Assembly: GCA_037447655.1 (NCBI GenBank)
Contig: JBBHKE010002449.1
Coordinates: 41,275 to 105,274 of the forward strand
Direction of reading: 5' to 3'
DNA: 64,000 nucleotides
Source of the DNA: Zygnema cylindricum
Lineage: Eukaryota; Streptophyta; Zygnematophyceae; Zygnematales; Zygnemataceae
The translations under genes and the position numbers were made by a program. The first letter of the stretch is position 1. Every line of letters starts with the position of its first letter. The notes beneath the pieces were generated by a model. It was not told where the DNA came from, did not search any database, and worked only from the letters and a program-made list of their open reading frames with translations. Below are positions 9,255-22,300 of this stretch, in pieces.

Positions 9255-10603
9255 TTCCAGTTAGGGCTAACAGGTTGTATAAGTTAGGCTACAATTATTG
9301 TTAGCGCTAACAATTTGTGTAAGTTAGGTTAGAAATTTTGTTAACGCTAACAATTTGTGTAAGTTAGGTAACAATTCTCGTTAGCGCTAAAAATTTGTGT
9401 AATTTAGATAACAATTCTTGTTAGCGCTAACAGTTTGTGTAATATAGGTAACAATTCCTGTTAGCGCTAACAATTTGTGTAAGTTAGGTTACAATTCTTG
9501 TTAGCCTTGACAGTTTGTGTAATTTAGATAACAATTTTTGTTAGCGCTAATAGTTTGTGTAATATAGGTAACAATTCCTATTAGCGCTAATAGTTTGTGT
9601 AAGTTAGGTTACAATTCTTGTTAGCGCTAATAGTTTGTGTAAGTTAGGTTACAATTGTTGTTAGCACTAATAGTTTGTGTAATTTAAGTAATATTTCCTG
9701 TTAGGGCTAACAGTTTGTGTAAGTTAGGTAACAATTACTGTTAGAGCTAAAAGTTTGTGACATTTAGAAAACAATTTTTGTTAGCGCTAGCACTATGTGA
9801 AATTTAGATAACAATTCTTGTTAGCGCTAACAGTTTGTGTAATTTAGGTAACAATTTTTGTTAGCGCTAACAGTGTGTGTAATTTCGGTAAAAATTCTTG
9901 TTAGCACTAAAAGTTTCTGTAGTTAAAATAACAATACTTGTGAGCGCTAACATTCTTTGTAAGTTAGGTTACAATTCTTGTTAGCGCTAACAGTTTGTGT
10001 AACGTAGGTAACAATTCCTGTTAGCGCTAACAGTTTGTGTAATTTAGATAACAATTCATGTAAGCGCTAACAGTTTGTGTAATATAGATAACAATTCTTG
10101 TTAGCGCTAATAGTTTGTGTAATGTAGGTGAGAATTCTTGTTAGCGCTAACAGTTTGTGTAATTTAGATAACAATTTTAGTTAGCGCTAATAGTTTGTGT
10201 AATTTAGATAACAATTCTTGTTAGCGCTAACAGTTTGTGTAATTAAGGTAACAATTCTTGTTACCGCTAACAGTATGTGTAGTTAAGATAACAATTCTTT
10301 TGAGCACTAACCGTTTGTGTAGTTTGATTAACAATTCTTGTTTGCCGAAACAATTTGTGTAGTTTAGATAAAAATACTAATTAGCGCTAACAGTTTGTAT
10401 AAGTTAGGTTAGAATTCTTGTTAGCGCTCACAGTTTGTGTAAGTTACGTTACAATTCTTGTTAGTTCTAACAGTTTTTGTAAGTTAGGTAACAATTCTTG
10501 TTAGCGCTAAAAGTTTGTGTAATTTAGATAACAATTCTTGTTAGCGCTAACTGTTTGTGTAAGTTAGGTTACAATTCTTGTTAGGGCTAATAGTTTGTGT
10601 AAT
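9255..10603 (+). repeat. 40-bp satellite, block 1, forward orientation
   Basis: About 34 tandem copies of a 40-bp monomer. In sequence order the monomer is TTAGCGCTAACAGTTTGTGT then AAGTTAGGTAACAATTCTTG. Monomers differ by a few substitutions each. The block lies between the broken end of element A and the first base of the 5' LTR of element B. Confidence 0.95.
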
Positions 10604-11470
10604 TGTTGTTTTGGAAACCTAGAGTTCTCTCTATATCTTGCTGCTCTTCGGCCATGCTGCGCTAAGTCTAACATCGCTGCTAGAAACCTTGAGCACTCTA
10701 CACTTGTTGCTGTACTGCTATGCTGCTGTGATCTGACATCGCAGCTGCGCTGCTCTAATATCATAGCTGCGCTGACAAATCATAGCAGTCATAGTAGTCA
10801 TAGCAGTCATAGCAGTCATAGCAGAGTCATAGCAGCGATAGCAGTCTGCGCAAGAAAGGTGTTCTGCATATGAGTCAGTTTGTGTGAAGATAAATTGACG
10901 AGGACATGATTTAGTGAGTATGTAAACTCGAAAGGGAGTACACAGATTTGGTGCACTCTAGGCACACGTGTCGGTCCGTGAGAAAGTCAAGTTTGGTTGT
11001 TCTAGAAGAAAAGGTACAGTTACTTTTGAGGACCAAAGTTACACGTGGAGGTTCATCTTCGGTGATGAAAGAATACGTGGAAAGCGAACGGAGTCCGCCG
11101 TCATTTTTGGAAGAGAAGTATTGACTAAACCGTCATTTCAGCGGACGAACTTTATCCGCGTACTATTTCATTTATAGCTGCTGTCTGATTGGTTGAAATA
11201 ATTATGTGTATTCGACGGTGGGATTTTGTTAATGAAGAGTAGTGTACCAATTGACCACGCTAGTTGTAGTACGGTGTGATCAACTGTAGGCTCACTTGTA
11301 TATATAGGACAAAGATTACTTTAGGAAAAGTAGGATTGTTGTGTAGAAAAACTGCGAAGCAGTTTTTGGGTGTGTTTTAATTATAAGATCATTGTGATCT
11401 TTTGGCAAAACTTTGTGATATTCTGCATGTGGTTTTTTTGTTGTATATTCTATATTGTGGCAAATTTGCA
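10604..11470 (+). repeat. 5' LTR of element B (3' boundary approximate)
   Basis: It matches the LTR of A throughout, including a run of CATAGCAGT-like 9-bp repeats at about 10780-10845 (more copies than in A) and a TATA box at 11299-11306. The left end abuts satellite precisely. The right end cannot be fixed for the same reason as in A. Confidence 0.8.
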
Positions 11471-11564
11471 AACCTAGGGTTTGTCTGGTTTGCTTCGGGC
11501 TTCATTGTGAAGTTGGTTGTTTGTGGGATTTCGTGAGAGTTTCCTCTTTGCACAATTGATTATC

Positions 11565-12431
11565 ATGGCAACTACTGGTGCTTCTTCATCTTCTTCAGTG
11601 GCACCAGCTGCCTCAAATCAACAGGTCACTGGCCCTCCTTCATGGATCCCGGTGTTTAATGGGCAGAAGTATCTTTATTGGGCGCATTTGACTAAGTCTT
11701 ATTTGAAACAAGTGAAATTATATGATGTGATTTCAGGTATTCTTCCGGATACGGATCCGGAGTTTAAAAAGAAAAATGAAGATGCATTGCATGTTTTGAA
11801 GTTACTTTTGTCAAAAGATATTAACATGACATATATAAATATCTCTACTGCATCTGAAATATGGAAGGCCTTTAGTGAATCTTATGTCTTAGCTAGTGAG
11901 CAGAATGAGGTTGTTACTGCTAAAAAAATTTGGGACTATAAATATACTGGGGGTGACATGAACTCATATTGTAATGGCTTGAAACTTCTATTATTGGAGA
12001 ATGCATGTTCCGGGGGAAGTTTTCCTCATTATCATCAAGCTATGATTCTAATGAGAGGGCTTCCAACTGAATATAGAGGAGCAGCGGAGCACCTAAGACG
12101 GTTAGAGAAGAGTAAATGGAATATAGCAGTAGCTCAGGCTTATATCCTAGACGAAGAGGCAACTCAGATAGCATTAAATGGTGGTCAATCAGTAGTTGCT
12201 TACAATGCACAGACATATAAGCCGGCTGGTTTTTCTGGAAACATAAACTTTACCCCCAATCCGAATTATAGGCAATATGATAGGTGTGTCTATTGCTTTG
12301 GTCAAGGTCATGTTTTCTGGCTGTGTCCGGCATTTATAAAAGCGTGTGAAACACGAATTTATCGTGCGGGATGGAGGGTGCGATCGGAGGATTCATCACC
12401 AAAATTTCTGACATCAAAACTGCCGATTTAA
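11565..12431 (+). CDS. gag: Gag protein of copia element B
   Basis: It is intact and nearly identical to the Gag of A, differing at only about ten residues. The start was chosen at ATG 11565 (MATTGAS), though the frame is open back to a Met at 11517. It has the same Gag domain and zinc knuckle CVYCFGQGHVFWLC. It ends at the same TAA (12429-12431) in the same context as A, with protease continuing in the same frame beyond the stop. Confidence 0.88.
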   Translation: MATTGASSSSSVAPAASNQQVTGPPSWIPVFNGQKYLYWAHLTKSYLKQVKLYDVISGILPDTDPEFKKKNEDALHVLKLLLSKDINMTYINISTASEIWKAFSESYVLASEQNEVVTAKKIWDYKYTGGDMNSYCNGLKLLLLENACSGGSFPHYHQAMILMRGLPTEYRGAAEHLRRLEKSKWNIAVAQAYILDEEATQIALNGGQSVVAYNAQTYKPAGFSGNINFTPNPNYRQYDRCVYCFGQGHVFWLCPAFIKACETRIYRAGWRVRSEDSSPKFLTSKLPI

Positions 12432-15400
12432 AATGCGGCGTTCCTTGCATTTGATGAGACGTCACAAGATGAACGACTGGAAGGAAAGGAAGATGTGGTC
12501 AGATTTCCGCAATCGGATGATGAGGAGTTCTTTGCTCTTGCAAAAGATCTCATGGAGGGACCTGGAGAGAACGGATGGATTATGGACTCCGGATGCTCCT
12601 CCCACATGTGCGGCAACCGGGCTTACTTCAAAACGCTTACTCCAATTCCCACTCGTCGGATTTATTACGCGGATGACAGCGGTGTTGAGGCTACGGCAAA
12701 AGGAAGCGTGGAGTTAGCATGTGACATCAATGGTCAGATTGAAAATAGAACCTTGCATGATGTTCTCTATATCCCAAAGTTTACAAAAAAATTGTTTTCC
12801 ACCTCGGTAGCAGAAATGAAAGGTTTTGAAATTTTACAAAAGAATGGGAAAAAGGTAGTAAGCAAAGATGGGAAGGTAGCTTTGGTAGGAACTAGAGGCC
12901 CAAACTTGTTGTACCGGATGGACTTGGCTAATGAAATTGACTTTGCATACTCTAGTGTCCTTCCGGAAAATGTTTTGTGGCATAAAAGGCTCGGTCATGT
13001 TCATCATGAAAGGCTTGATAAAATGGTAAAGAAAAATATGATAGATGGTGTTAAATTAGGAAAAATAGATTCCCATGTATGTGATGGATGTGCTTTGGGA
13101 AAACTTCATGAGCTGCCACTACCTCAGACAGCGGATAACCGGGCCACGGATTTGCAGCAAATTATTCATTCGGATGTGTGGGGACCATCAAAAGTTCCTT
13201 CACTCAGTGGCAACCGGTTTTTGGTCACTTTCACGGATGACTTCTCAAGATATAGCAAGGTTTACTTTATGAAAGAAAAGAGAGAAGGGCTCACTCACTT
13301 CAAGCATTTTCGAGTATGGGCCGAAAAACTTCATGAGAAACCGATCCTTTCCCTTTGGTCCGACAACGGAGGGGAATATATGTCGCATTCATTCTCTGAA
13401 TATTTAAAAGACAATAGCATTTCTCGGCAATTTATAGTTCCTTATACTCCTTTACAGAATGGAGTATCCGAAAGACTCAACCGAACTCTAACGGAAAGTG
13501 CAAAGTCTATGTTACTAGATAAAGGAATAAATTTCAAATTTTGGGGTGAGGCGTTCTCGTGTGCGTCGTACATTAGGAATAGAGTAGAGACTAGAGCAGT
13601 AAAAGAGAAAACACCATATGAAGTGTGGACCGGAAGAAAACCGAATGTTAGTCACTTCCGGGTTTTTGGGAGTAAATGTTTTATTTTGGATAATCTCCCT
13701 ATTTCTAAGCTTAGTTCGAAATCGATTCCAGGAATTTTTATGGGTTATGATGATGAATCCGTGGGCTATAGAGTATTAAATAAGGATAGGAATACTCTAC
13801 AAACTGCTAGAAATATTCAGGTTAAAGAAGAGAGCAGATCGGTAGATGTTTTTGGTATGACAGATTTTGAAAAAGATTCCAAAATCAAAGAATATGTTAT
13901 TTTTGAAAGTGTTCCTCTCACTTCTTCTAGTCCCACTTTGGACACTCCGGCTGGTCCACGTGTGGAGAATCCTCCTCCTCCTCCTCCTCCTCCACCTCCT
14001 CCTTGGCGGCAACCTACGGATCCAACAGTTCCAGCTTCAGATTTTTCGGGGGGAAGAAGGCAAAGCAGCAGGCTGCGAAACTGCGAAGCTGTTCTATTTT
14101 CTGTCGGTTCAGTGGATCTGAATGAAAACCGCGACGCTGCGAAATTGCGAAGCTGCGAAGCTGCAAAGCTGCGACGATGCAAAATTGCGAAGCTGCGAAA
14201 CTGCTCTATTATCTGCCAGCATGATGGAACCGGTCACAATAAAGGAAGCCTTTTCAGCTCCGAAAAAAGATCAATGGATCGCTGCGGCTAACGATGAAAT
14301 GCGATCCATAATGGAGGCTCAAACTTGGGATCTTTTGAAGCTTCCACCAGACCGAAAAGCCATCGGCTGTAAGTGGGTTTTTAAAGTAAAGTTGAATCGA
14401 GATAACTCTATTGAAAGATATAAAGCTAGGCTTGTTGCTAAAGGCTATAGTCAAAAGGAGGGAATTGACTATGAAGAGACTTTCTCTCCGGTTGTCCGGT
14501 TTCGAACTGTTAGAATTTTCTTATCCTAAGTAACCATTGAGAATATGGAACTACATCAAATAGATGTTAAGACAACTTTCTTGTATGGAGATTTAGAGGA
14601 AGCAATTTATATGAAGCAGCCTGAAAGGTATGAAGAGACTGGAAAACAAAATCTGGTCTATAAGCTGTTGAAATCCTTGTATGGTTTGAAGCAGGCTTCA
14701 CGTCAGTGGAACCTAAAACTAGATGAGTTTCTAACCGGTGTAGGATTCGTTAGGATTAGCTCAGATCACTCAGTCTATGTTACGGAAGGAAAAGATGGGA
14801 TTATGTACATTGCGGTATATATAGATGATTTGTTGTTGTTAAGCAAGTCATTAAATGAGATTAACAAAATAAAGGCAGCCTTGAATTGAAGATTTGAGAT
14901 GAAAGACTAAGGTGAGGCAAAGTATATTCTTGGAATTCAAGTAGAAAAGGATAGAGATAGGAGAACAATCCATCTAACGCAGCGTGAAGCGATAGGAAAT
15001 GTGCTTGAAAAGTTTGGCATGGCAGAGGCAAACGGAAGTGCCACTCCCATGGAATTTAAGCAGAAAGTGGAAGGCATGGAGACCGATGGAGGAATCATTT
15101 TTGACAATACCTTGGAGTCAAGGGAGCCAGATTTTATGGCCACCATTCCATACCGAGAGATTGTTGGCAGCTAATTTACTTCATGAACTACACGAGGCCG
15201 GATATTGCGGCAGCAGTTGGCGCTTTGAGCCAGAGTTTGCAAAATCCGAGAAAAACAGAGTGGGAGGCCGCAAAGAGGGTTCTTTGGTAACTTGCAAGAA
15301 CACGATTCTTCGACTTGCTCTCGGTGGAGATGAAGTCAAAATTCAGACGTGGAGTGATGCTAGCTATAGAGACATGCCAAGCCGCCGTTCCACCACTAGA

Positions 15401-15802
15401 TTCATTTAGAAGATTGGCACTGGAACATGATGCTAGAGTAGCGAGCTTTAAAAGGTTATTGCTCAGTCTACAATGGAGGCTGAATATATGGCAGCAAGCT
15501 CAGTTTTCAAGGAGTTACTATGGGTGAAGTCGATCCTCTAAGAACTTCATTTTATGCAATCCGGACCTCAAATAGTGTGGTGTGACAACCAGGCAGCTAT
15601 TGCGATTGTATCCAACCCGAGTCATCACTTTAAAAGCAAGCACATTGACATCAAGCTGCATTTTGTAAGAAAGAAGGTGATGAACAGAATTTTAAAGCTA
15701 AGTTATCTTCCGGGTGAGAAGATGGTAGCACATATGATGACTAAGCCTTTACCTGCACCTAGGTTGAAGTTATGTAGAGAGGAATGTGGACTCATTGGCT
15801 GA
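12432..15802 (+). pseudogene. pol: Pol of element B, frameshifted and with stops
   Basis: The frame is open from 12432 through protease ([13 protein letters not shown]) and integrase ([23 protein letters not shown]). It shifts near 14155, where 8 bp are missing from the GCTGCGAA repeats relative to A. Reverse transcriptase reads on from about 14122 in another frame, with TAA at 14527, a stop at 14887 and another shortly after. YIDDLL is visible near 14815. A 1-bp deletion near 15174 shifts RNase H again. Its C-terminus is recognisable (WCDNQAAI ... SKHIDIKLHFVRKKV ... MMTKPLPAP) and ends at 15802. Reverse transcriptase activity is lost. Confidence 0.87.
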
Positions 15803-15811
15803 GAGAGTCTA

Positions 15812-15827
15812 AAGGTTTAGGGGAGTG
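15812..15827 (+). promoter_or_regulatory. Polypurine tract of element B
   Basis: AAAGGTTTAGGGGAG lies directly before the TGTTG that starts the 3' LTR and would prime plus-strand DNA synthesis. Elements C and D have the matching tract CTTTAGGGGAG. Confidence 0.75.
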
Positions 15828-16365
15828 TTGTTTTGGAAACCTTGATTCCTCTCTATATCTTGCTGTTATGCTGCCATGCTTTGCTAAGTCTGACTTCGCA
15901 GCTAGAAACCTTGAGCACTCTACACTTGTTGCTGTGCAACTATGTTGCTCTGATTTGACATCGCAGCTGCGCTGCTCTAATATCACAGCTGCGGTGACAG
16001 ATCATAGCAGTCATAGCAGTCATAGCAGTCGTAGCAGATCAATAGCAGCTATAGCAGTCTGCGCAAGAAAGGTGTTCTAAATATGAGTCAGTTTGTGTGA
16101 AGATAAATTGACTAGGACATGATTTAGTTAGTATGTAACTCGAAAGGGAGTACACAGATACGTTGTCCGTCAGGCACACGTGTCGGTCCGTGAGAAAGTT
16201 AAGATTGGTTGTTCTAGAAGAAAAGGTACAGTTACATTTGAGGACCAAAGTTACACATGTAGGTTCATCTTCGGTGATGAAAGAATACGTGGAAAACGGA
16301 CGAAGTCTGTCGTCATTTTTTGAAGAGAAGTATTGACTGAATCGTCATTTCAGCGGACGAACTTC
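15828..16365 (+). repeat. Truncated 3' LTR of element B
   Basis: The sequence follows the 5' LTR from TGTTGTTTTGGAAACC to the motif CAGCGGACGAACTT. It then changes within a few bases to satellite in reverse orientation (AAGAATTGTTACC). The TATA box and the rest of the LTR are missing. Confidence 0.88.
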
Positions 16366-19300
16366 AAGAATTGTTACCAAACTTACACAAACTATTAGCG
16401 CTAACAAAAATTGTAACCTAACTAACACAAACTGTTAACGTTAACAAGAAAGGTAACCTAACTTACACAAACAGTTAGCGCTAACAAGAAAATTTATCTA
16501 AACCACACAAACTATTAGTGCTAACAGGACTTGTTACCTTACTTACACAAACTTTTAGCGCTTACAAAAAGTGTTATCTAAATTACACAAAATATTAGCC
16601 CTAACAGGATTTGTTATCTAAATTACACAAACTGTTAGCGCTAACAAGAATTGTAACCTAACTAACACAAAATGTTAGCGCTAACAGGAATTGTTACCTA
16701 ACTTACACAAACTGTTAGCTCTAACAGGAAAATCTATCAAAACTACACAAACTGTTAGGGCTAACAAGAATTGTTACTTAACTAACACAAACTGTTAGCG
16801 CTGACAAGAATTGTTATCTAAACTACACAAACGGTTAGAGCTAACAAGAATTGTAACCTAATTAACAAAAACTGTTAGCGCTAACAAGAATTTTTATCTA
16901 AACTACAGATATTGTTAGCGCTAATAGGAGTTGTTATCTATATTACACAAACTGTTAGCACTAACAGGAATTGTTATTTAAACTAAACAAACTGTTAGCG
17001 CTAACACGAATTGTGACCTAACTTACACAAACTGTTAGCGCTAACATGAATTGTAACCTATCTAACACAAACTGTTAGCGGTAACAAGAATTGTTATCTA
17101 AACTACACAATATGTTAGTGCTAACAGGAATTGTAACCTAACAACACAAACTGTTAGCGCTAACAGGAGTTGTTATCTAAATTACACAAACTGTTAGTTG
17201 TAATAGGAAATGTTACCAAACTTACACAAACTATTAGCGCTAACAAGAATTGTAACCTAACTAACCCAAACTATTAGCGCAAACAGGAATTATTACCTAA
17301 CTTACACAAACTGCTGGCGCTAACAAGAATTGTTATTTAAATTACACAAAACTCTTAGCGCTAACAGGAATTGTAACCTAACTAACAAAAACTCTTAGCG
17401 CTAACAAGAATTTTTATCTAAACTACAGAAACTGTTAGCCCTAACAGGAATTGTTACCTAACTTACACAAACTGTAAGCGCTAACAGGAATTGTTATCTA
17501 AAATACACAAACTATTAGCTCTAATAGGAGTTGTTATCTAAATTACACAAACTGTTAGCGGTAACAGGAATTGTTACCTAACTTACACAAACTGTTAGCG
17601 CTAACAGGAATTGTAACTTCACTAACACAAACTATTAGCACTAACAGGAATTGTTATCTAAACTAAACAAACTGTTAGCGCTAAAAAGAATTGTGACCAA
17701 ACTTACACAAACTGTTAGCGTTATCAAGAAATGTAACCTAACTTACACAAACTGTTAGCGCTAACTGGAAATGTTACCTAACTTACACAAATTATTAGCG
17801 CTAACATGAAATTATATCTATACTACACAAACTATTAGCGCTAACAGGACTTGTTACCTAACTTACACAAACTGTTAGCGCTAACTGGACGTGTTATCTA
17901 AATTACACAAACTATTAGCGCTAACAGGAATTGTTATCTAAACTTCACAAATTGTTAGCTTGAATTGTTACCTAACTTACACAAACTATTAGCGCTAACT
18001 AGAATTATTACCTAACTTACAAAAACTATTAGCGCTAACATAAATTATTATCTAAACTACACAAACTGTTAGCGCTAACAAGAATTGTTACCTAACTTAC
18101 ACAAACTTTTAGCGCTAACAAGAATTATTATCTAATTTACACAAACTATTAGCGCTAACAAGAATTGTAACCTAATTAACACAAACTGTTAGCGCTAACA
18201 GGAATTGTTTCCTAACTTACACAAACTGTTAGCGCTAACAGGAGTTGTTATATAAATTACACAAAACTGTTAGCGCTAACAAGAATTTTTATCTAAACTA
18301 CACAATTTGTTAGCGCTAACAGGAATTGTTACCTGACAACACAAACTGTTAGCGCTAACAAGAATTGTTATCTAAATTACACAAACTATTAGCACTAATA
18401 GGAGTTGTTATCTAAATTACACAAACTGTTAGCGCTAACAGGACTTGATACTTTACTTACACAAACTGTTAGCGCTAACAGGACGTGTTATCTAAATTAC
18501 ACAAAATATTAGCCCTAACAGGAGTTGTTATCTAAATTACACAAACTGTTAGCGCTTACAAGAATTGTAACCTAACTAACACAAACTGTTAGCTCTAACA
18601 GGAAAATCTATCAAAACTACACAAACTGTTAGGGCTAACAGGAATTGTTACTTAACTAAGACAAACTGTTAGCGCTAACATGAATTGTTATCTAAACTAC
18701 ACAAACGGTTAGAGCTAACAGGAATTGTAACCTAACTAACAAAAACTGTTAGCGCTAACAAGAATTTTTATCTAAACTACAGATACTGTTAGCGCTAACA
18801 AGAATTGTTGCCTAACTTACACAAACTGTTAGCGCTAACGAGAATTTTTTTCCTAAATTACACAAACTATTAGCACTAATAGGAGTTGTTATCTATATTA
18901 CACAAACTGTTAACACTAACAGGAATTGTTATTTAAACTAAACAAACTGTTAGCGCTAACAGGAATTGTGACCTAACTTACACAAACTGTTAGCGCTAAC
19001 AGGACGTGTTATCTAAATTACACAAACTATAAGCGCTAAAAGGAGTTGTTTTCTAAATTACACAAAACTGTTAGCGCTAACATGAATTGTAACCTATCTA
19101 ACAGAAACTGTTAGCAGTAACAAGAATTGTTATCTAAACTACACAATTTGTTAGTGCTAACAGGAATTGTAACCTAACAACACAAACTGTTAGCGCTAAC
19201 AGGAGTTGTTATCTAAATTACAGAAACTGTTAGTCGTAATAGGAATTGTCACCAAACTTACACAAATTATTAGCGCTAACAAGAATTGTAACCTAACTAA

Positions 19301-22300
19301 CCCAAACTTTTAGCGCAAACAGGAATTATTACCTAACTTACACAAACTGCTGGCGCTAACAAGAATTGTTATCTAAACTACACAAAACTGTTACCGCTTA
19401 CATGAATTGTAACCTAACTAACACAAACTGTTAGCGCTAACAAGAATTTCTATCTAAACTACACAAACGGTTAGCGCTAACAGGAATTGTAACCTAACTA
19501 ACAAAAACTGTTAGCGCTAACAAGAATTTTTATCTAAACTACAGAAACTGTTAGCGCTAACAGGAAATGTTACCTAACTTACACAAACTGTAAGCGCTAA
19601 CAGGAATTGTTATCTAAATTACACAAACTATTAGCACTAATAGGAGTTGTTATCTAAATTACACAAACTGTTAGCCGTAACAGGAATTGTTACCTAACTT
19701 ACACAAACTGTTAGCGCTAACAGGAATTGTAACTTCACTAACACAAACTATTAGCACTAACAGGAATTGTTATCTAAACTAAACAAACTGTTAGCGCTAA
19801 CAAGAATTGTGACCTAACTTACACAAACTGTTAGCGTTATCAAGAAATGTAACCTAACTTACACAAACTGTTAGCGCTAACTGGAAATGTTACCTAACTT
19901 ACACAAATTATTAGCGCTAACAAGAAATTTTATCTATACTACACAAACTATTAGCGCTAACAGGACTTGTTACCTAACTTACACAAACTGTTAGCGCTAA
20001 GTGGACGTGTTATCTAAATTACCCAAACTATTAGCGCTAACAGGAATTGTTATCTAAACTTCACAAATTGTTAGCTTGAATTGTTACCTAACTCACACAA
20101 ACTACTAGCGCTAACTGGAATTATTACCTAACTTACAAAAACTGTTAGCGCTAACATAAATTATTATCTAAACTACACAAACTGTTAGCGCTAACAAGAA
20201 TTGTTACCTAACTTACACAAACTTTTAGCGCTAACAAGAATTGTTATCTAATTTACACAAACTATTAGCGCTAACAAGAATTGTAACCTAATTAACACAA
20301 ACTGTTAGCGCTAACAGGAATTGTTTCCTAACTTACACAAACTATTAGCGCTAACAGGAGTTGTTATATAAATTACACAAAATTGTTAGCGCTAACATGA
20401 ATTGTAACCTATCTAACACAAACTGTTAGCGCTAACAAGAATTTTTATCTAAACTACACAATATGTTAGCGCTAACAGGAATTGTTACCTGACAACACAA
20501 ACTGTTAGCGCTAACAAGAATTGTTATCTAAATTACACAAACTATTAGCACTAATAGGAGTTGTTATCTAAATTACACAAACTGTTAGCCGTAACAGGAA
20601 TTGTTACTAAACTTACACAAACTATTAGCGCTAACAACATTGTAACCTAACTAACACAAACTATTAGCGCAAACAGGAATTGTTATCTAAACTAAACAAA
20701 CTGTTAGCGCTAATAGGAATTGTGACCTAACTTACACAAACTGTTAGCGTTAACAAGAAATGTAACCTAACTTACACAAACAGTTAGCGCTAATTGGAAT
20801 TGTTACCTAACTTGCACAAACTGTTAGCGCTAACAAGAATTTTTATGTAAACTACACAAACTATTAGCGCTAACACCACTTGTTACCTAACTTACACAAA
20901 CTGTTAGCGCTAACAGGACGTGTTATCTAAATTACACAAACTATTAGCGCTAACAGGAGTTATTATCTAAATTACACAAACTGTTAACGCTAACAAGAAT
21001 TGAAACCTAACTAACACAAACAGTTAGCGCTAACAGGAATTGTTACCTAACTTACACAAACTGTTAGCGCAACCAAGAATTGTAACCTAACTTACACCAA
21101 CTGTTAGCGCTAACTGGAATTGTTACCTAACTTACACAAACTGTTAGCGCTAACAAGAAAATTTATCTAAACTACACAAACTGTTAGAGCTAACAGGAAT
21201 TATTACCTTACTTACACAAACTGTTAGCGCTAACAAGAATTGCTATCTAAATTACACAAAACTGTTAGCGCTAACATGAATTGTAACCTAACTAACACAA
21301 ACTGTTAGCGCTAACAAGAATTGTTATCTAAACTACACAAACGGTTAGAGCTAACAAGAATTGTAACCTAACAAACAAAAACTGTTAGCCCAAACAAGTA
21401 TTTTTACCTAAACTACAGAAACTGTTAGCGCTAACAAGAATTGTAACCTAACCAACACAACGTGTTAGCGCTAACAGGAATTGTTACCTAACTTACACAA
21501 ACTGTTAAATGCAACACGAGCTCATTATCACAAAAACCGTTAGAATTGAACCTATCTCGACAAACGTTACGCCAACAAAATTGTTATCTAAACTACACAA
21601 TTTAGCCTAACAGAATTTTGACTCATCGATTGAAGAGCGCTAACAGGATTGTTATCTAAATTACACAAACTATTAGCACTAACAAGAAATTTTATCTATA
21701 CTACACAAACTATTAGCGCTAACAGGACTTGTTACCTAACTTATACAAACTTTTAGCGCTAATAGGACGTGTTATCTAAATTACACAAACTACTAGCGCT
21801 AACAGCAGTTGTTATCTAAATTACACAAACTCTTAGCGCTAACAAGAATTGTTACCTAACTTACACCAACTTTTAGCGCTATTAGGAATTGTTATCTAAA
21901 CTTCACAAACTGTTAGCGCTAACAAGAATTGTTACATAACTTACACAAACTGTTAGCGCTTACTTGAATTGTTACCTAACTTACACAAACTGTTAGCGCT
22001 AACATGAATTATTATCTAAACTACACAAACTGTTAGCGCTAACAAGAATTGTTACCTAACTTACACAAAATTTTAACGCTAACAAGAATTGTTATCTAAT
22101 TTACACAAACTATTAGCGCTAATAGGAATTGTTACCTAACTAACACAAACTGTTAGCGCTAACAGGAATTGTTTCCTAACTTACACAAACAGTTAGCGCT
22201 AACAGGAGTTGTTATATAAACTACACAAAATTGTTAGCGCTAACATGAATTGTAACCTATCTTACACAAACTATTAGCGCTTACAAGAATTGTTATCTAA

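Larger units (their letters stand above)
10604..16365 (+). mobile_element. Ty1/copia LTR retrotransposon B, same family as A, 3' LTR truncated
   Basis: The element has a 5' LTR (TGTTGTTTTGGAAACC at 10604), gag, pol, a polypurine tract and the first 538 bp of a 3' LTR before it is cut off by satellite. Its 5' flank is forward satellite and its 3' flank is reverse satellite. The gag-to-integrase part is almost identical to A, while reverse transcriptase and RNase H differ much more and contain several stops. Confidence 0.93.
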
